DNA of 6,500 nt from contig JAIRRG010000080.1 in NCBI GenBank assembly GCA_031256095.1, positions 1 through 6,500 of the forward strand, read 5' to 3'. Made by a program: the position numbers and the translations under genes. Positions 1 to 5,711 of the stretch are shown here, piece by piece. The notes under the pieces are model-generated. The model ran no database searches. It was not told the origin of the DNA and saw only the letters and a program-made list of their open reading frames with translations. This stretch comes from Desulfobulbaceae bacterium. Its GTDB lineage: Bacteria; Desulfobacterota; Desulfobulbia; Desulfobulbales; Desulfocapsaceae. Position 1 is the first letter of the stretch; every line of letters starts with the position of its first letter.

Positions 1-934
1 TGATCAAAAGACGGGCGGCCTCACTGGCATGGCATAAGCGCCCGGCGGCGTTCAAAAGTGGGCCGATGGCAAAACCGACATCTTCCGACGTGATCGGATT
101 TGCAACGCGCCGCGCCGCCCTTTCGCCCTCTGCCTCTGACCATATTCCAGCTTCCCGCAACAGGGCTCGTAAACCGGGCAAAGCGGTATCTTGTTGCAAG
201 GCTTCCAGTCCTGCTCGCACCAGTATCCTATTGGTTTTGCTGATAAAAGACACATCCGCCAGAGTACCGATAGCTACCAACGGCAGCAATTTCTTCAGAT
301 CAGGTTCCGGACGTCCGGCGAAAAAATTCCGCTCCCGTAGCGCCGCCCGTACCGCTGCCGCCAGATAGAAGGCAACGCCAACCCCAGCCAGTCCTTCACC
401 GTGCAGACCGCAACTCGCCTGCTGTGGGTTAATGATAATACCCGGCGGTAGGCCGTCCTGCGGCAGATGATGGTGGTCGGAGACGATGGCGCGCCCGCCC
501 CGTTTGGTGATTTCGTTGATGGCTTCCTGGTCGGAAATACCGCAATCAACGGTAATGAAAAGAAATTTTTCCCCGATCAGATTGGCGAATTCGCGCTCGA
601 AGGCGGCAAGGTTAACGCCGTATCCATCAGCAAAGCGATCGGGAATGTACCAGCGCGCCGTTACGCCCAAAGCGCGGAAAAACAGATACAGTAACGAGGT
701 ACTGGTTACCCCATCGACATCATAATCGCCCCAAATAATGATAGGTTCCGCTGTTTCGATGGCCGCGACCACCGCTGCTGCTGCTGCATCCATATTGAGA
801 ATCCGTGTCGGATGCGGTAATTTGTCGAGGCGTGGATGGAGAAAGCCATCGATACTTTCGGCATCGGTCATGCCTTTATCATGGAGAATTTCCTGAAAAA
901 AATTCGGAAATTTGGGAAGCTGGCTTGTGGCCAT
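1..934 (-). CDS. recJ: Single-stranded-DNA-specific exonuclease RecJ, N-terminal 311 residues (3' end outside window)
   Basis: RecJ is a cytoplasmic 5'-to-3' exonuclease on single-stranded DNA that acts in recombination, base-excision and mismatch repair. Reading from the ATG at 934, the DHH phosphoesterase motifs appear in order: GDYDVDGVTST with D70, D72 and D74; VDCG with D130; and SDHHH with D153, H154 and H155. These are the metal-binding acidic and histidine residues of the family. Further on is an NAAGRL motif (about residues 295-300), normally preceded by Pro-Arg; here the Arg position is Leu293. The first 60 residues (FLHPRLDKL and following) match the usual RecJ start, so the ATG at 934 is sensible, though no clear Shine-Dalgarno sequence precedes it. 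Family members are usually 560-600 residues, so roughly the second half lies beyond the left edge. No stop interrupts the frame. It has its own candidate promoter in the gap behind miaA. Confidence 0.96.
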   Translation of the reverse strand, partial: MATSQLPKFPNFFQEILHDKGMTDAESIDGFLHPRLDKLPHPTRILNMDAAAAAVVAAIETAEPIIIWGDYDVDGVTSTSLLYLFFRALGVTARWYIPDRFADGYGVNLAAFEREFANLIGEKFLFITVDCGISDQEAINEITKRGGRAIVSDHHHLPQDGLPPGIIINPQQASCGLHGEGLAGVGVAFYLAAAVRAALRERNFFAGRPEPDLKKLLPLVAIGTLADVSFISKTNRILVRAGLEALQQDTALPGLRALLREAGIWSEAEGERAARRVANPITSEDVGFAIGPLLNAAGRLCHASEAARLLI

Positions 935-958
935 GATGATTTTCAGAGTTGCCGGTTT

Positions 959-974
959 AGAGCAGTCTAGCTCT
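959..974 (-). other. Short hairpin in the recJ leader
   Basis: The arms AGAGC and GCTCT (959-963 and 970-974) enclose a 6-base loop about 25-40 bases upstream of the recJ start codon. If transcription starts near 1013 the hairpin lies in the mRNA leader. There is no T-run, so it is not a terminator. A 5-bp stem can easily occur by chance. Confidence 0.2.
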
Positions 975-1019
975 GAGACGCCAGTTTGTGCCGACGTTTA
1001 TACGGTATGGAACCAAGAG

Positions 1020-1048
1020 ATTACACGTTTTTACACACAGCATTTCAA
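1020..1048 (-). promoter_or_regulatory. Candidate sigma70-type promoter for recJ
   Basis: On the minus strand a -35 hexamer TTGAAA (1043-1048, five of six matches to TTGACA) is separated by exactly 17 bases from a -10 hexamer TGTAAT (1020-1025, five of six matches to TATAAT). Transcription would start near 1013, giving a leader of about 80 bases before the recJ ATG at 934. It lies in the 187-base non-coding gap behind miaA, so recJ can probably be expressed separately from the upstream genes. The rest of the gap holds no convincing gene or terminator. Confidence 0.6.
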
Positions 1049-1121
1049 AGTTAAACTGCTCTGGTGATGGATATTTTGGCAACAACTTATCCATGGCTTT
1101 TTTGATTTTCCAGGATTGCTA

Positions 1122-2219
1122 TTATACCGTCGAAACGAGACAATTGCTCACGGCACTGCCTGTGGAACCACCAATGAAACCGCCTACGACCTTTTTTAGC
1201 GCTTCGGCGGCAAATTGCAAAATAGATTTCTCATCTTGCCAGTCAAACCAGGTGATTGCCGGATCGTGACGAAACCATGTCAGTTGTCTTTTTGCGTAAC
1301 GGCGCGTGTCTCGCATGAAAATCTCAACCATTTTCTCGTAATCGTTTTGGCCCAGCAGCCAGGCGATGACATGACGGTAGCCGATGGCCTGTAATGCTTT
1401 ACAGGCAGGGGAATAACCAGCGGCCAGCAGTCCTCGTGCTTCTTCGATCAAACCTTCGTTCAGCATGATTTGGCAGCGTTCATTGATACGTTGGTAGAGG
1501 AGATCACGTGGGCAATTAAGGCCGATTTTGATGAAATGGTTGACCGGCACCGGGGCCGCCCGCTCACGCCCTGTGCACGGGTGCGCCACTTCGATCCGTC
1601 TTTGCTGCCGCCGCAAATGTTCCGGCCATGTCAGGCCAGTGGCATGATAAATCTCCAAGGCGCGCAAGACCCGGCTGCGATCATGACGGTCGATACGGGC
1701 GGCGGATTCGTGGTCACAGACCACCAACTCATCATGTAATTTATCAATTCCTTCTTTATCAATATGTAAAATCATTTTTTTTCTTATATTTGTATCGACC
1801 GGCGGCGCGGCAAACAGGCCATGCTCCAGCGCCCGCAGATAGAGACCGGCACCGCCGACCAAAAGGGGAATTTTGCCCCGGTCGCGAATAGTGGCCATCG
1901 CCGCCGAGGCATCGGCGGCGTAACGGGCAGCATTATATTCGTCGTCAGGTTCAACCAGATCGAGGCAGTGATGGGCAATGCCTTGCATTTCTTCCGGACG
2001 TATTTTGGCGGTGCCGATATTCATGCGGCGGTAGACCTGCACCGAATCTAGGCTGATAATTTCATAATTCAATGCTTGGGCGATGCGCAAGGAAATCACG
2101 GTCTTGCCGACGGCGGTTGGTCCCAGCAGCGCCAGAACCGGCATGACCGGGACCGATATATCCGGAGCCGGCGTATCTGGGACCGGCATAAGAGAAATCG
2201 ATTCGGCGTGGTTATTCAT
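1122..2219 (-). CDS. miaA: tRNA dimethylallyltransferase MiaA with N-terminal repeat extension
   Basis: MiaA transfers a dimethylallyl group to N6 of A37 in tRNAs reading codons that begin with U, the first step to i6A/ms2i6A. The P-loop GPTAVGKT is at residues 33-40. DSVQVYRRMNIGTAK (58-72) carries the family's catalytic Asp58. HHCLDLVEP follows at 83-91, and the C-terminal signature RRYAKRQLTWFR is at 306-317. At 365 residues it is longer than the usual 300-320. The surplus is a Pro-rich 5-residue repeat before the P-loop (about residues 11-30) and a Gly/Ser-containing tail after residue 345. The usual GGTGLY motif reads GGAGLY here (Ala124). The ATG at 2219 lies 6 bases after the stop of the upstream helix-hairpin-helix gene, with only a weak GAG ahead of it, so translational coupling is likely. 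Met11 and Met26 are alternative starts, each without a good Shine-Dalgarno sequence. Codons for residues 141-160 are unusually AT-rich. Confidence 0.96.
   Translation of the reverse strand: MNNHAESISLMPVPDTPAPDISVPVMPVLALLGPTAVGKTVISLRIAQALNYEIISLDSVQVYRRMNIGTAKIRPEEMQGIAHHCLDLVEPDDEYNAARYAADASAAMATIRDRGKIPLLVGGAGLYLRALEHGLFAAPPVDTNIRKKMILHIDKEGIDKLHDELVVCDHESAARIDRHDRSRVLRALEIYHATGLTWPEHLRRQQRRIEVAHPCTGRERAAPVPVNHFIKIGLNCPRDLLYQRINERCQIMLNEGLIEEARGLLAAGYSPACKALQAIGYRHVIAWLLGQNDYEKMVEIFMRDTRRYAKRQLTWFRHDPAITWFDWQDEKSILQFAAEALKKVVGGFIGGSTGSAVSNCLVSTV
2138..2197 (-). repeat. 15-base imperfect tandem repeat in the miaA 5' coding region
   Basis: Four consecutive 15-base units begin at 2138, 2153, 2168 and 2183. 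On the plus strand three start CCGGC and one CCGAT; units 1 and 4 share their first seven bases (CCGGCAT), and the fourth then decays. Because 15 is a multiple of three the frame is kept, and the protein shows matching 5-residue units MPVPD, TPAPD, ISVPV and MPVLA. Two of the units contain an in-frame ATG (Met11 and Met26). The pattern suggests replication-slippage expansion of a sequence at the original start. Confidence 0.65.
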
Positions 2220-2225
2220 AAAAAA

Positions 2226-2660
2226 CTACTCAAAAGACAGATATTCCTTGAAGTGAGCAGCTTTTATCGCGCCTATTCCTGACACCCGTGTCAGGTCTGC
2301 CGCCGAGTGAAAATGACCATTATACTCACGGTTTGCCACGATTTTTTCCGCCGTTGTCATGCCAATACCCGGGATCGCGATCAAGGCGGCGGCACTTGCT
2401 TGGTTGATACGAATGAGGCGGCTGGTAAAAGGCTGGCAAGCGGCATCCGCCTCGGCCTTGGCCTCGTCGGCGCCCTTCTCCGTCCCCGCCGTTCGCAAGC
2501 TCATCCGCCCGTTTTCACAAACGGCGAATAAAGGCTTTGTCACTGGCGGCATCACCGGTTGCCACCACGCGATGATACTGGCAATCGCCCACCATGCAAG
2601 CAGCAGGCTACTGAATATCAAAGCCACCCGCGTAGATCCTGTATACTCATCAAATCGCAC
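2226..2660 (-). CDS. Membrane-anchored ComEA-like helix-hairpin-helix protein
   Basis: The C-terminal 60 residues are a ComEA-type double helix-hairpin-helix domain, which binds DNA backbone non-specifically. It runs from RINQASAAALIAIPGIG (hairpin PGIG about 97-100) through NREYNGHF to VSGIGAIKAAHF (second hairpin about 127-130). A single hydrophobic segment (about residues 12-33, VALIFSSLLLAWW onward) should anchor the N-terminus in the inner membrane and leave the domain in the periplasm. Two cysteines outside it (about 48 and 75) could pair. I chose the GTG at 2660 (144 residues) because GGAG lies 9 bases upstream. The ATG at 2765 would add 35 residues of poor quality and overlap trmL. 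In ComEA this fold receives incoming DNA during transformation, but many bacteria carry such proteins with no known role, so a competence function is only inference. It is the first gene of the unit leading into miaA. Confidence 0.8.
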   Translation of the reverse strand: MRFDEYTGSTRVALIFSSLLLAWWAIASIIAWWQPVMPPVTKPLFAVCENGRMSLRTAGTEKGADEAKAEADAACQPFTSRLIRINQASAAALIAIPGIGMTTAEKIVANREYNGHFHSAADLTRVSGIGAIKAAHFKEYLSFE

Positions 2661-2669
2661 GAAGAATTT

Positions 2670-2673
2670 CTCC
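2670..2673 (-). promoter_or_regulatory. Ribosome binding site that decides the start of the helix-hairpin-helix gene
   Basis: GGAG on the minus strand, 9 bases ahead of the GTG at 2660. The upstream ATG at 2765 would place its coding sequence across the start of trmL. This site is the main reason to prefer the GTG. Confidence 0.5.
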
Positions 2674-2687
2674 GTCTTCTTTTTTTC

Positions 2688-2717
2688 TTGTCGCTGCCGC
2701 CTACGCTGGAGTATACA
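2688..2717 (+). promoter_or_regulatory. Candidate promoter for trmL-serC
   Basis: TTGTCG (2688-2693, four of six to TTGACA), an 18-base spacer, then TATACA (2712-2717, four of six to TATAAT). Transcription would start near 2724, about 30 bases before the trmL ATG. The match is moderate, but the site is in the only gap available upstream of the pair. Confidence 0.4.
2710..2715 (-). promoter_or_regulatory. Candidate -10 element for the helix-hairpin-helix gene and miaA
   Basis: TATACT on the minus strand (five of six to TATAAT) shares its core with the opposing trmL -10 because GTATAC is a palindrome. The start point would be near 2703, about 43 bases before the GTG at 2660. No good -35 hexamer is visible at 16-18 bases, so this is tentative. 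Confidence 0.3.
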
Positions 2718-2752
2718 GACGACGACGCAAATTACCACATCCCGATGCACCG

Positions 2753-3217
2753 ATGCCGCAGCCATTCAACATTGTTCTCGTCGAGCCAGAGATTCCGCCG
2801 AACACCGGTTCCATCGCCCGTTTATGCGGCGCCACTGGCAGTCATCTGCATCTGGTGCATCCTTTGGGATTTGCCACTGACGACAAACATTTGCGGCGAG
2901 CTGGGCTTGACTATTGGAACTATGTGATCATAGAGCATTGGCCAAATTTCGATACCTTCCTGGCCACTCAAGAGGAAAATCGCCTGTATTTTTTTACCAC
3001 CAAGACAAAAAAAAGCTACACGCAGGCCACTTTCACGCCCGGCGATTTTCTCATTTTTGGTAGGGAAACCAGGGGCTTGCCGGAAGAAATGCTAGGTTTG
3101 TACGCCGACCGCTGCTATACCCTGCCGATGTCCAATTGCCATATTCGCAGCCTCAATCTGGCCATGACCGTCGGAATCGTCCTGTACGAGGCGCTGCGGC
3201 AAAATCAAATTGTTTAG
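2753..3217 (+). CDS. trmL: tRNA (cytidine/uridine-34 2'-O)-methyltransferase TrmL (SPOUT family)
   Basis: TrmL (YibK) uses S-adenosylmethionine to methylate the 2'-OH of the wobble base 34 in two leucine tRNAs. It is a cytoplasmic homodimer with a trefoil-knot SPOUT fold. The 154 residues match the E. coli protein in size and along their length. NIVLVEPEIPPNTGSIARLCG is at the N-terminus; DDKHLRRAGLDYW follows at about 43-55. The knot motifs are FGRETRGLPEE (about 102-112) and RSLNLAMTVGIVLYEALRQ near the C-terminus, which form the cofactor pocket. The ATG at 2753 gives the family's usual N-terminus, but no purine-rich ribosome site precedes it. An A8 tract within the gene (3007-3014) sits in the reading frame as A AAA AAA. 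It is immediately followed by serC and diverges from the helix-hairpin-helix/miaA unit. Confidence 0.96.
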   Translation: MPQPFNIVLVEPEIPPNTGSIARLCGATGSHLHLVHPLGFATDDKHLRRAGLDYWNYVIIEHWPNFDTFLATQEENRLYFFTTKTKKSYTQATFTPGDFLIFGRETRGLPEEMLGLYADRCYTLPMSNCHIRSLNLAMTVGIVLYEALRQNQIV

Positions 3218-3222
3218 AGGAG
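3217..3222 (+). promoter_or_regulatory. serC ribosome binding site overlapping the trmL stop
   Basis: GAGGAG starts at the last base of the trmL TAG stop and ends 6 bases before the serC ATG at 3229. It fixes the serC start, excluding in-frame codons further upstream inside trmL, and implies co-transcription and probably translational coupling. Confidence 0.8.
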
Positions 3223-3228
3223 TCCTTC

Positions 3229-4320
3229 ATGCCTGACCGTATTTATAATTTCAGCGCCGGCCCGGCCACCCTGCCCTATTCTGTGCTGCAACAGACGGCC
3301 AAAGATGTTGTCAATTTTCAGGACAGTGGCATGGGTATCGTCGAGATCAGCCATCGCTCGCCACCTTTTGCCGCCGTCATCGCCGAAGCCGAAAGCCTGT
3401 TGCGCGAATTGCTTGCCATTCCCGATAATTACAAGACGCTGTTTTTGCAGGGCGGTGCCTCAAGCCAGTTTTTTATGGTGCCGATGAACCTGCTCGCCCC
3501 CGGCAAAAAAGCCAGCTATCTCAACACCGGCGTCTGGTCGAAAAAGGCGATTGCCGAGGCAAAATTGTTTGGCGAAGCGCTGGTGCCTTACTCCAGCGAG
3601 ACGGGTGGCTTCCGAAGGGTGCCAAGTCAGGGTGAAAATCAGATTGATCCTGCTTCGGAATATCTGTATTTTGTCAGCAACAACACGATTTATGGCACCC
3701 AATATCAAAAAATGCCCGTCGCCCCGGACCATGTGCCGCTTGTCGCCGACATGTCGTCGGATTTCCTCTCTCGCCCCATTGAGGTCAGCAAATTTGGCCT
3801 GATTTTTGCCGGCGCTCAAAAAAACCTCGGCCCGGCCGGAGTCACGCTAGTGATCATTCGCGATGACCTGCTGGAACGCGCCCCGGCCAGCGTGCCAACC
3901 ATGCTGCGCTATAAAACCCACGCCGACAAAGGCTCAATGTTCAACACCCCGCCCTGCTTTGCCGTTTATATGGTGCGCGAGGTGCTGAAATGGCTGAAAA
4001 ATCTCGGCGGCGTCGCGGCAATTCGTGACAGCAATGAGGAAAAGGCATCGTGGTTGTACCAGGTCATCGACGATACGCCCTACTATCGCGGTCACGCTGA
4101 GGCGGCGTCGCGGTCACGGATGAATGTTACCTTCAACCTGCCAACACCAGAACTGGAAAAGAAATTCGTCGCCGAGGCGGCGGCCTTGGGCATGGCCGGC
4201 CTGAAAGGCCATAGTTCGGTCGGCGGCTGCCGGGTTTCGATTTATAACGCCATGCCGCAAGAAGGGGTAAAAACCTTGGTGGCCTTTATGCGGCGGTTCG
4301 CGGCCGAAAATCCGGCTTGA
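3229..4320 (+). CDS. serC: Phosphoserine aminotransferase SerC
   Basis: SerC is a cytoplasmic pyridoxal-phosphate enzyme. It converts 3-phosphohydroxypyruvate and glutamate to phosphoserine and 2-oxoglutarate in serine synthesis. In bacteria with the DXP-dependent PLP route it also acts on 3-hydroxy-4-phosphohydroxythreonine. The 363 residues are essentially the E. coli length, and the sequence is of the same subtype. FSAGPATLP opens the protein (8-16); EISHRSP gives His42 and Arg43 for substrate phosphate. GGASSQF (75-81) and Trp103 form part of the cofactor pocket, and Thr153 and Asp174 are the usual cofactor contacts. FAGAQKNLGPAG holds the Schiff-base Lys198. HSSVGGCRVSIYNA near the C-terminus supplies the remaining phosphate-binding residues. 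It lies 11 bases after trmL with a strong ribosome site and no promoter of its own. The codon use looks like its neighbours. No sign of damage. Confidence 0.98.
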   Translation: MPDRIYNFSAGPATLPYSVLQQTAKDVVNFQDSGMGIVEISHRSPPFAAVIAEAESLLRELLAIPDNYKTLFLQGGASSQFFMVPMNLLAPGKKASYLNTGVWSKKAIAEAKLFGEALVPYSSETGGFRRVPSQGENQIDPASEYLYFVSNNTIYGTQYQKMPVAPDHVPLVADMSSDFLSRPIEVSKFGLIFAGAQKNLGPAGVTLVIIRDDLLERAPASVPTMLRYKTHADKGSMFNTPPCFAVYMVREVLKWLKNLGGVAAIRDSNEEKASWLYQVIDDTPYYRGHAEAASRSRMNVTFNLPTPELEKKFVAEAAALGMAGLKGHSSVGGCRVSIYNAMPQEGVKTLVAFMRRFAAENPA

Positions 4321-4335
4321 TTGCTTCCCCAAGCC
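4314..4335 (+). terminator. Weak hairpin at the end of serC
   Basis: GGCTTG (4314-4319) and CAAGCC (4330-4335) form a perfect 6-bp stem with a 10-base loop, extendable by two pairs past a bulged C. It overlaps the serC stop codon and is not followed by a T-run, so it is at best a poor intrinsic terminator. It may only protect the mRNA 3' end. Confidence 0.25.
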
Positions 4336-4467
4336 CGGCCCACAACAGTCCGCGAGAGGCCATCGTTCGTCGATAACCAACAATTTATATTCTCATGCTT
4401 TTGAGACATTACCCCGTGTTTGTTGCACTTACTTGGAGAGGATTTGCTGCCCCTCATCCGTTTTTGA
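4336..4467. other. Non-coding gap between convergent serC and the aldo/keto reductase
   Basis: The two genes end facing each other across about 147 bases. The gap is more AT-rich than the genes and contains a 5-bp hairpin, TCTCA/TGAGA (4391-4406), without a T-run. I find no credible gene, RNA gene or strong bidirectional terminator here, so transcription may overlap or stop by a Rho-dependent mechanism. Confidence 0.5.
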
Positions 4468-5610
4468 CTAGCCACGCGTTGTTGGCATGACGAATCCATC
4501 AAAGGCTTTGGAGACCTCTTTCATGAGATCGGCAATGGCCAGATGCTGCGGGCATGTCTTTTCACATTCTCCGCACTCGATACAGTCCTTGGCTCTCCCA
4601 TGCGTCGCGGTAAGATTTAGGTAATAAACCGCTTGACTGGAAAAATTTCCCGCAGCCGCCCTTTTTATGCTGTTGTACAGGGCGAAGTAATCTGGAATTG
4701 CAATCTTCTGTGGACATCCTTCTTCGCAGTAACGGCAATTTGTGCAGGCAATCGCCGTATTGCTGTTGATAATGTCGGTAACAGCGGCAATGATGTTATA
4801 GTCTTCCTCGCAAAGCGGCTGAAATTCCGCCAGCGTTAAGGTGTTGTCCAGCACCTGCTCCATGGTGTTCATGCCGCTGAGCACCATGAAAACTCCTTCC
4901 TGGCTGGCGGCAAAACGGATAGCCCACGAAGGAACCGAGGCGTCGGGATCATACGCTTTCATTATCCGTGCAGCCTCTTGCGGCATGACTGCCAGGTTAC
5001 CTCCCTTGCAGGGCTCCATGACGATAATGGGTATATTGTGTTTCCTGGCAACTTCCCAGCACCTTCTCGACTGTATGCCAGGATTTTCCCAGTCGATATA
5101 ATTAATTTGGAGTTGGACGAAATCCAACTCGGGATGTGCGGTCAGGACTTCATCCAAGAGTTTTGGAGTGTCATGGAAAGACATGCCGACACTCAGGATT
5201 TTGCCTTCCCGTTTTTTACGCTGGACAAAGTCGAACGTATTGAACTGCTTGGCTTGCTGATAGGAACTGTGGCCTATGTTGTGAACCAGATAATAGTCGA
5301 AAAAGGCGACGCCGCTTTTGGCAAGTTGCTCAGTAAAAATTTCTTCCTGCTCTTCCTCTGTTTTCAGCACACGAGGCGGTAACTTCGTTGCTAACTGAAA
5401 AGAGCTGCGTGGATGCCGCTCAACGACCGCCTTGCGGATCGCTTCTTCGCTTTTGGATCCGTGGTAGGTCAACGCGGTATCAAAATAAGAAAAGCCCCTC
5501 TCGATAAAGGTGTCCACCAGCGTATTCAAGAGCGGGAAGTCAAATGAAGTTGGGTCGTCTTTGTTCAGAAGCGGCAGCCGCATGAAGCCAAATCCCAGTT
5601 TTTTTAACAT
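4468..5610 (-). CDS. Aldo/keto reductase with C-terminal 2x[4Fe-4S] ferredoxin domain
   Basis: The first 260-odd residues are an aldo/keto reductase barrel. LGFGFMRLP is at the N-terminus, and the catalytic tetrad reads Asp44 (FDTA), Tyr49, Lys76 and His110. VGMSFHD (141-147), QLQINY (166-171) and a late VLSGM segment (243-247) are typical. After residue 280 comes a bacterial-type ferredoxin domain with two complete CxxCxxCxxxCP motifs at Cys289/292/295/299 and Cys343/346/349/353, enough for two [4Fe-4S] clusters. The length of 380 is usual for this fused subfamily, common in anaerobes, whose substrates are mostly unknown. The clusters imply electron exchange with a ferredoxin or flavoprotein as well as, or instead of, NAD(P)H. 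The ATG at 5610 has AGGG 6 bases upstream. It lies 101 bases downstream of a flavoprotein gene on the same strand, a likely redox partner. Confidence 0.93.
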   Translation of the reverse strand: MLKKLGFGFMRLPLLNKDDPTSFDFPLLNTLVDTFIERGFSYFDTALTYHGSKSEEAIRKAVVERHPRSSFQLATKLPPRVLKTEEEQEEIFTEQLAKSGVAFFDYYLVHNIGHSSYQQAKQFNTFDFVQRKKREGKILSVGMSFHDTPKLLDEVLTAHPELDFVQLQINYIDWENPGIQSRRCWEVARKHNIPIIVMEPCKGGNLAVMPQEAARIMKAYDPDASVPSWAIRFAASQEGVFMVLSGMNTMEQVLDNTLTLAEFQPLCEEDYNIIAAVTDIINSNTAIACTNCRYCEEGCPQKIAIPDYFALYNSIKRAAAGNFSSQAVYYLNLTATHGRAKDCIECGECEKTCPQHLAIADLMKEVSKAFDGFVMPTTRG

Positions 5611-5645
5611 AGCGATCCCTGTCCTCTCGCTTTGTTACACCGATC

Positions 5646-5656
5646 GTCATAATGAC
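5646..5656. promoter_or_regulatory. Palindrome between the flavoprotein and the aldo/keto reductase
   Basis: GTCAT-A-ATGAC is a perfect 5-base-arm palindrome 36 bases upstream of the reductase start. A possible minus-strand -10 element TAAAAT lies at 5667-5672, without a good -35, which would put the palindrome just past the start point, a normal repressor position. No regulator gene is visible in the window. Confidence 0.3.
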
Positions 5657-5676
5657 CAGAGTGAATATTTTACATG

Positions 5677-5706
5677 AAAAACGGAAAGTTACCTGTTCCC
5701 GCTTTC
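5677..5706 (-). terminator. Weak terminator-like hairpin after the flavoprotein gene
   Basis: On the minus strand GAAAG (5702-5706) can pair with CTTTC (5684-5688) across a 13-base loop, followed by CG and five Ts (5677-5681). The short, A/T-heavy stem would terminate poorly. If active it would lower, not abolish, read-through into the aldo/keto reductase. Confidence 0.25.
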
Positions 5707-5711
5707 GAATC

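Larger units (their letters stand above)
2639..2718. repeat. 10-base perfect inverted repeat spanning the divergent control region
   Basis: CTGTATACTC (2639-2648) and its exact reverse complement GAGTATACAG (2709-2718) are separated by 60 bases. Each contains the palindrome GTATAC, and the two cores are centred exactly 70 bases apart. One copy covers the candidate -10 elements of both divergent genes. The other lies just inside the start of the helix-hairpin-helix gene. They could be paired sites for a regulator, or chance. Confidence 0.4.

Noticed and set aside
988..1269. 93-residue plus-strand open frame across the recJ-miaA gap
   Set aside because: Half of it is antisense to the miaA 3' end, the remainder covers the likely recJ promoter, and no ribosome site is seen.
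2661..2765. Longer form of the helix-hairpin-helix protein starting at the ATG at 2765
   Set aside because: It would overlap the trmL start, adds a charged, family-unlike 35-residue leader, and leaves no room for promoters. The GTG at 2660 has a GGAG site. It cannot be fully excluded.
2359..2927. Overlapping plus-strand open frames of 122-173 codons across the helix-hairpin-helix gene and the trmL start
   Set aside because: The compositions (Arg/Ser/Cys-rich) are typical of out-of-frame readings. The opposite strand has a clear domain, and trmL is the real plus-strand frame from 2753.
3460..3819. 119-residue minus-strand open frame inside serC
   Set aside because: It is antisense to an intact, full-length SerC and has no domain signature.
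4391..4406. TCTCA/TGAGA hairpin as a terminator between the convergent genes
   Set aside because: It has only five base pairs, two of them A-T flanked by AT-rich sequence, and no T-run on either strand.
4978..5382. 134-residue plus-strand open frame antisense to the aldo/keto reductase
   Set aside because: It lies entirely inside a strongly supported gene, has no recognisable domain, and no ribosome site stands out.
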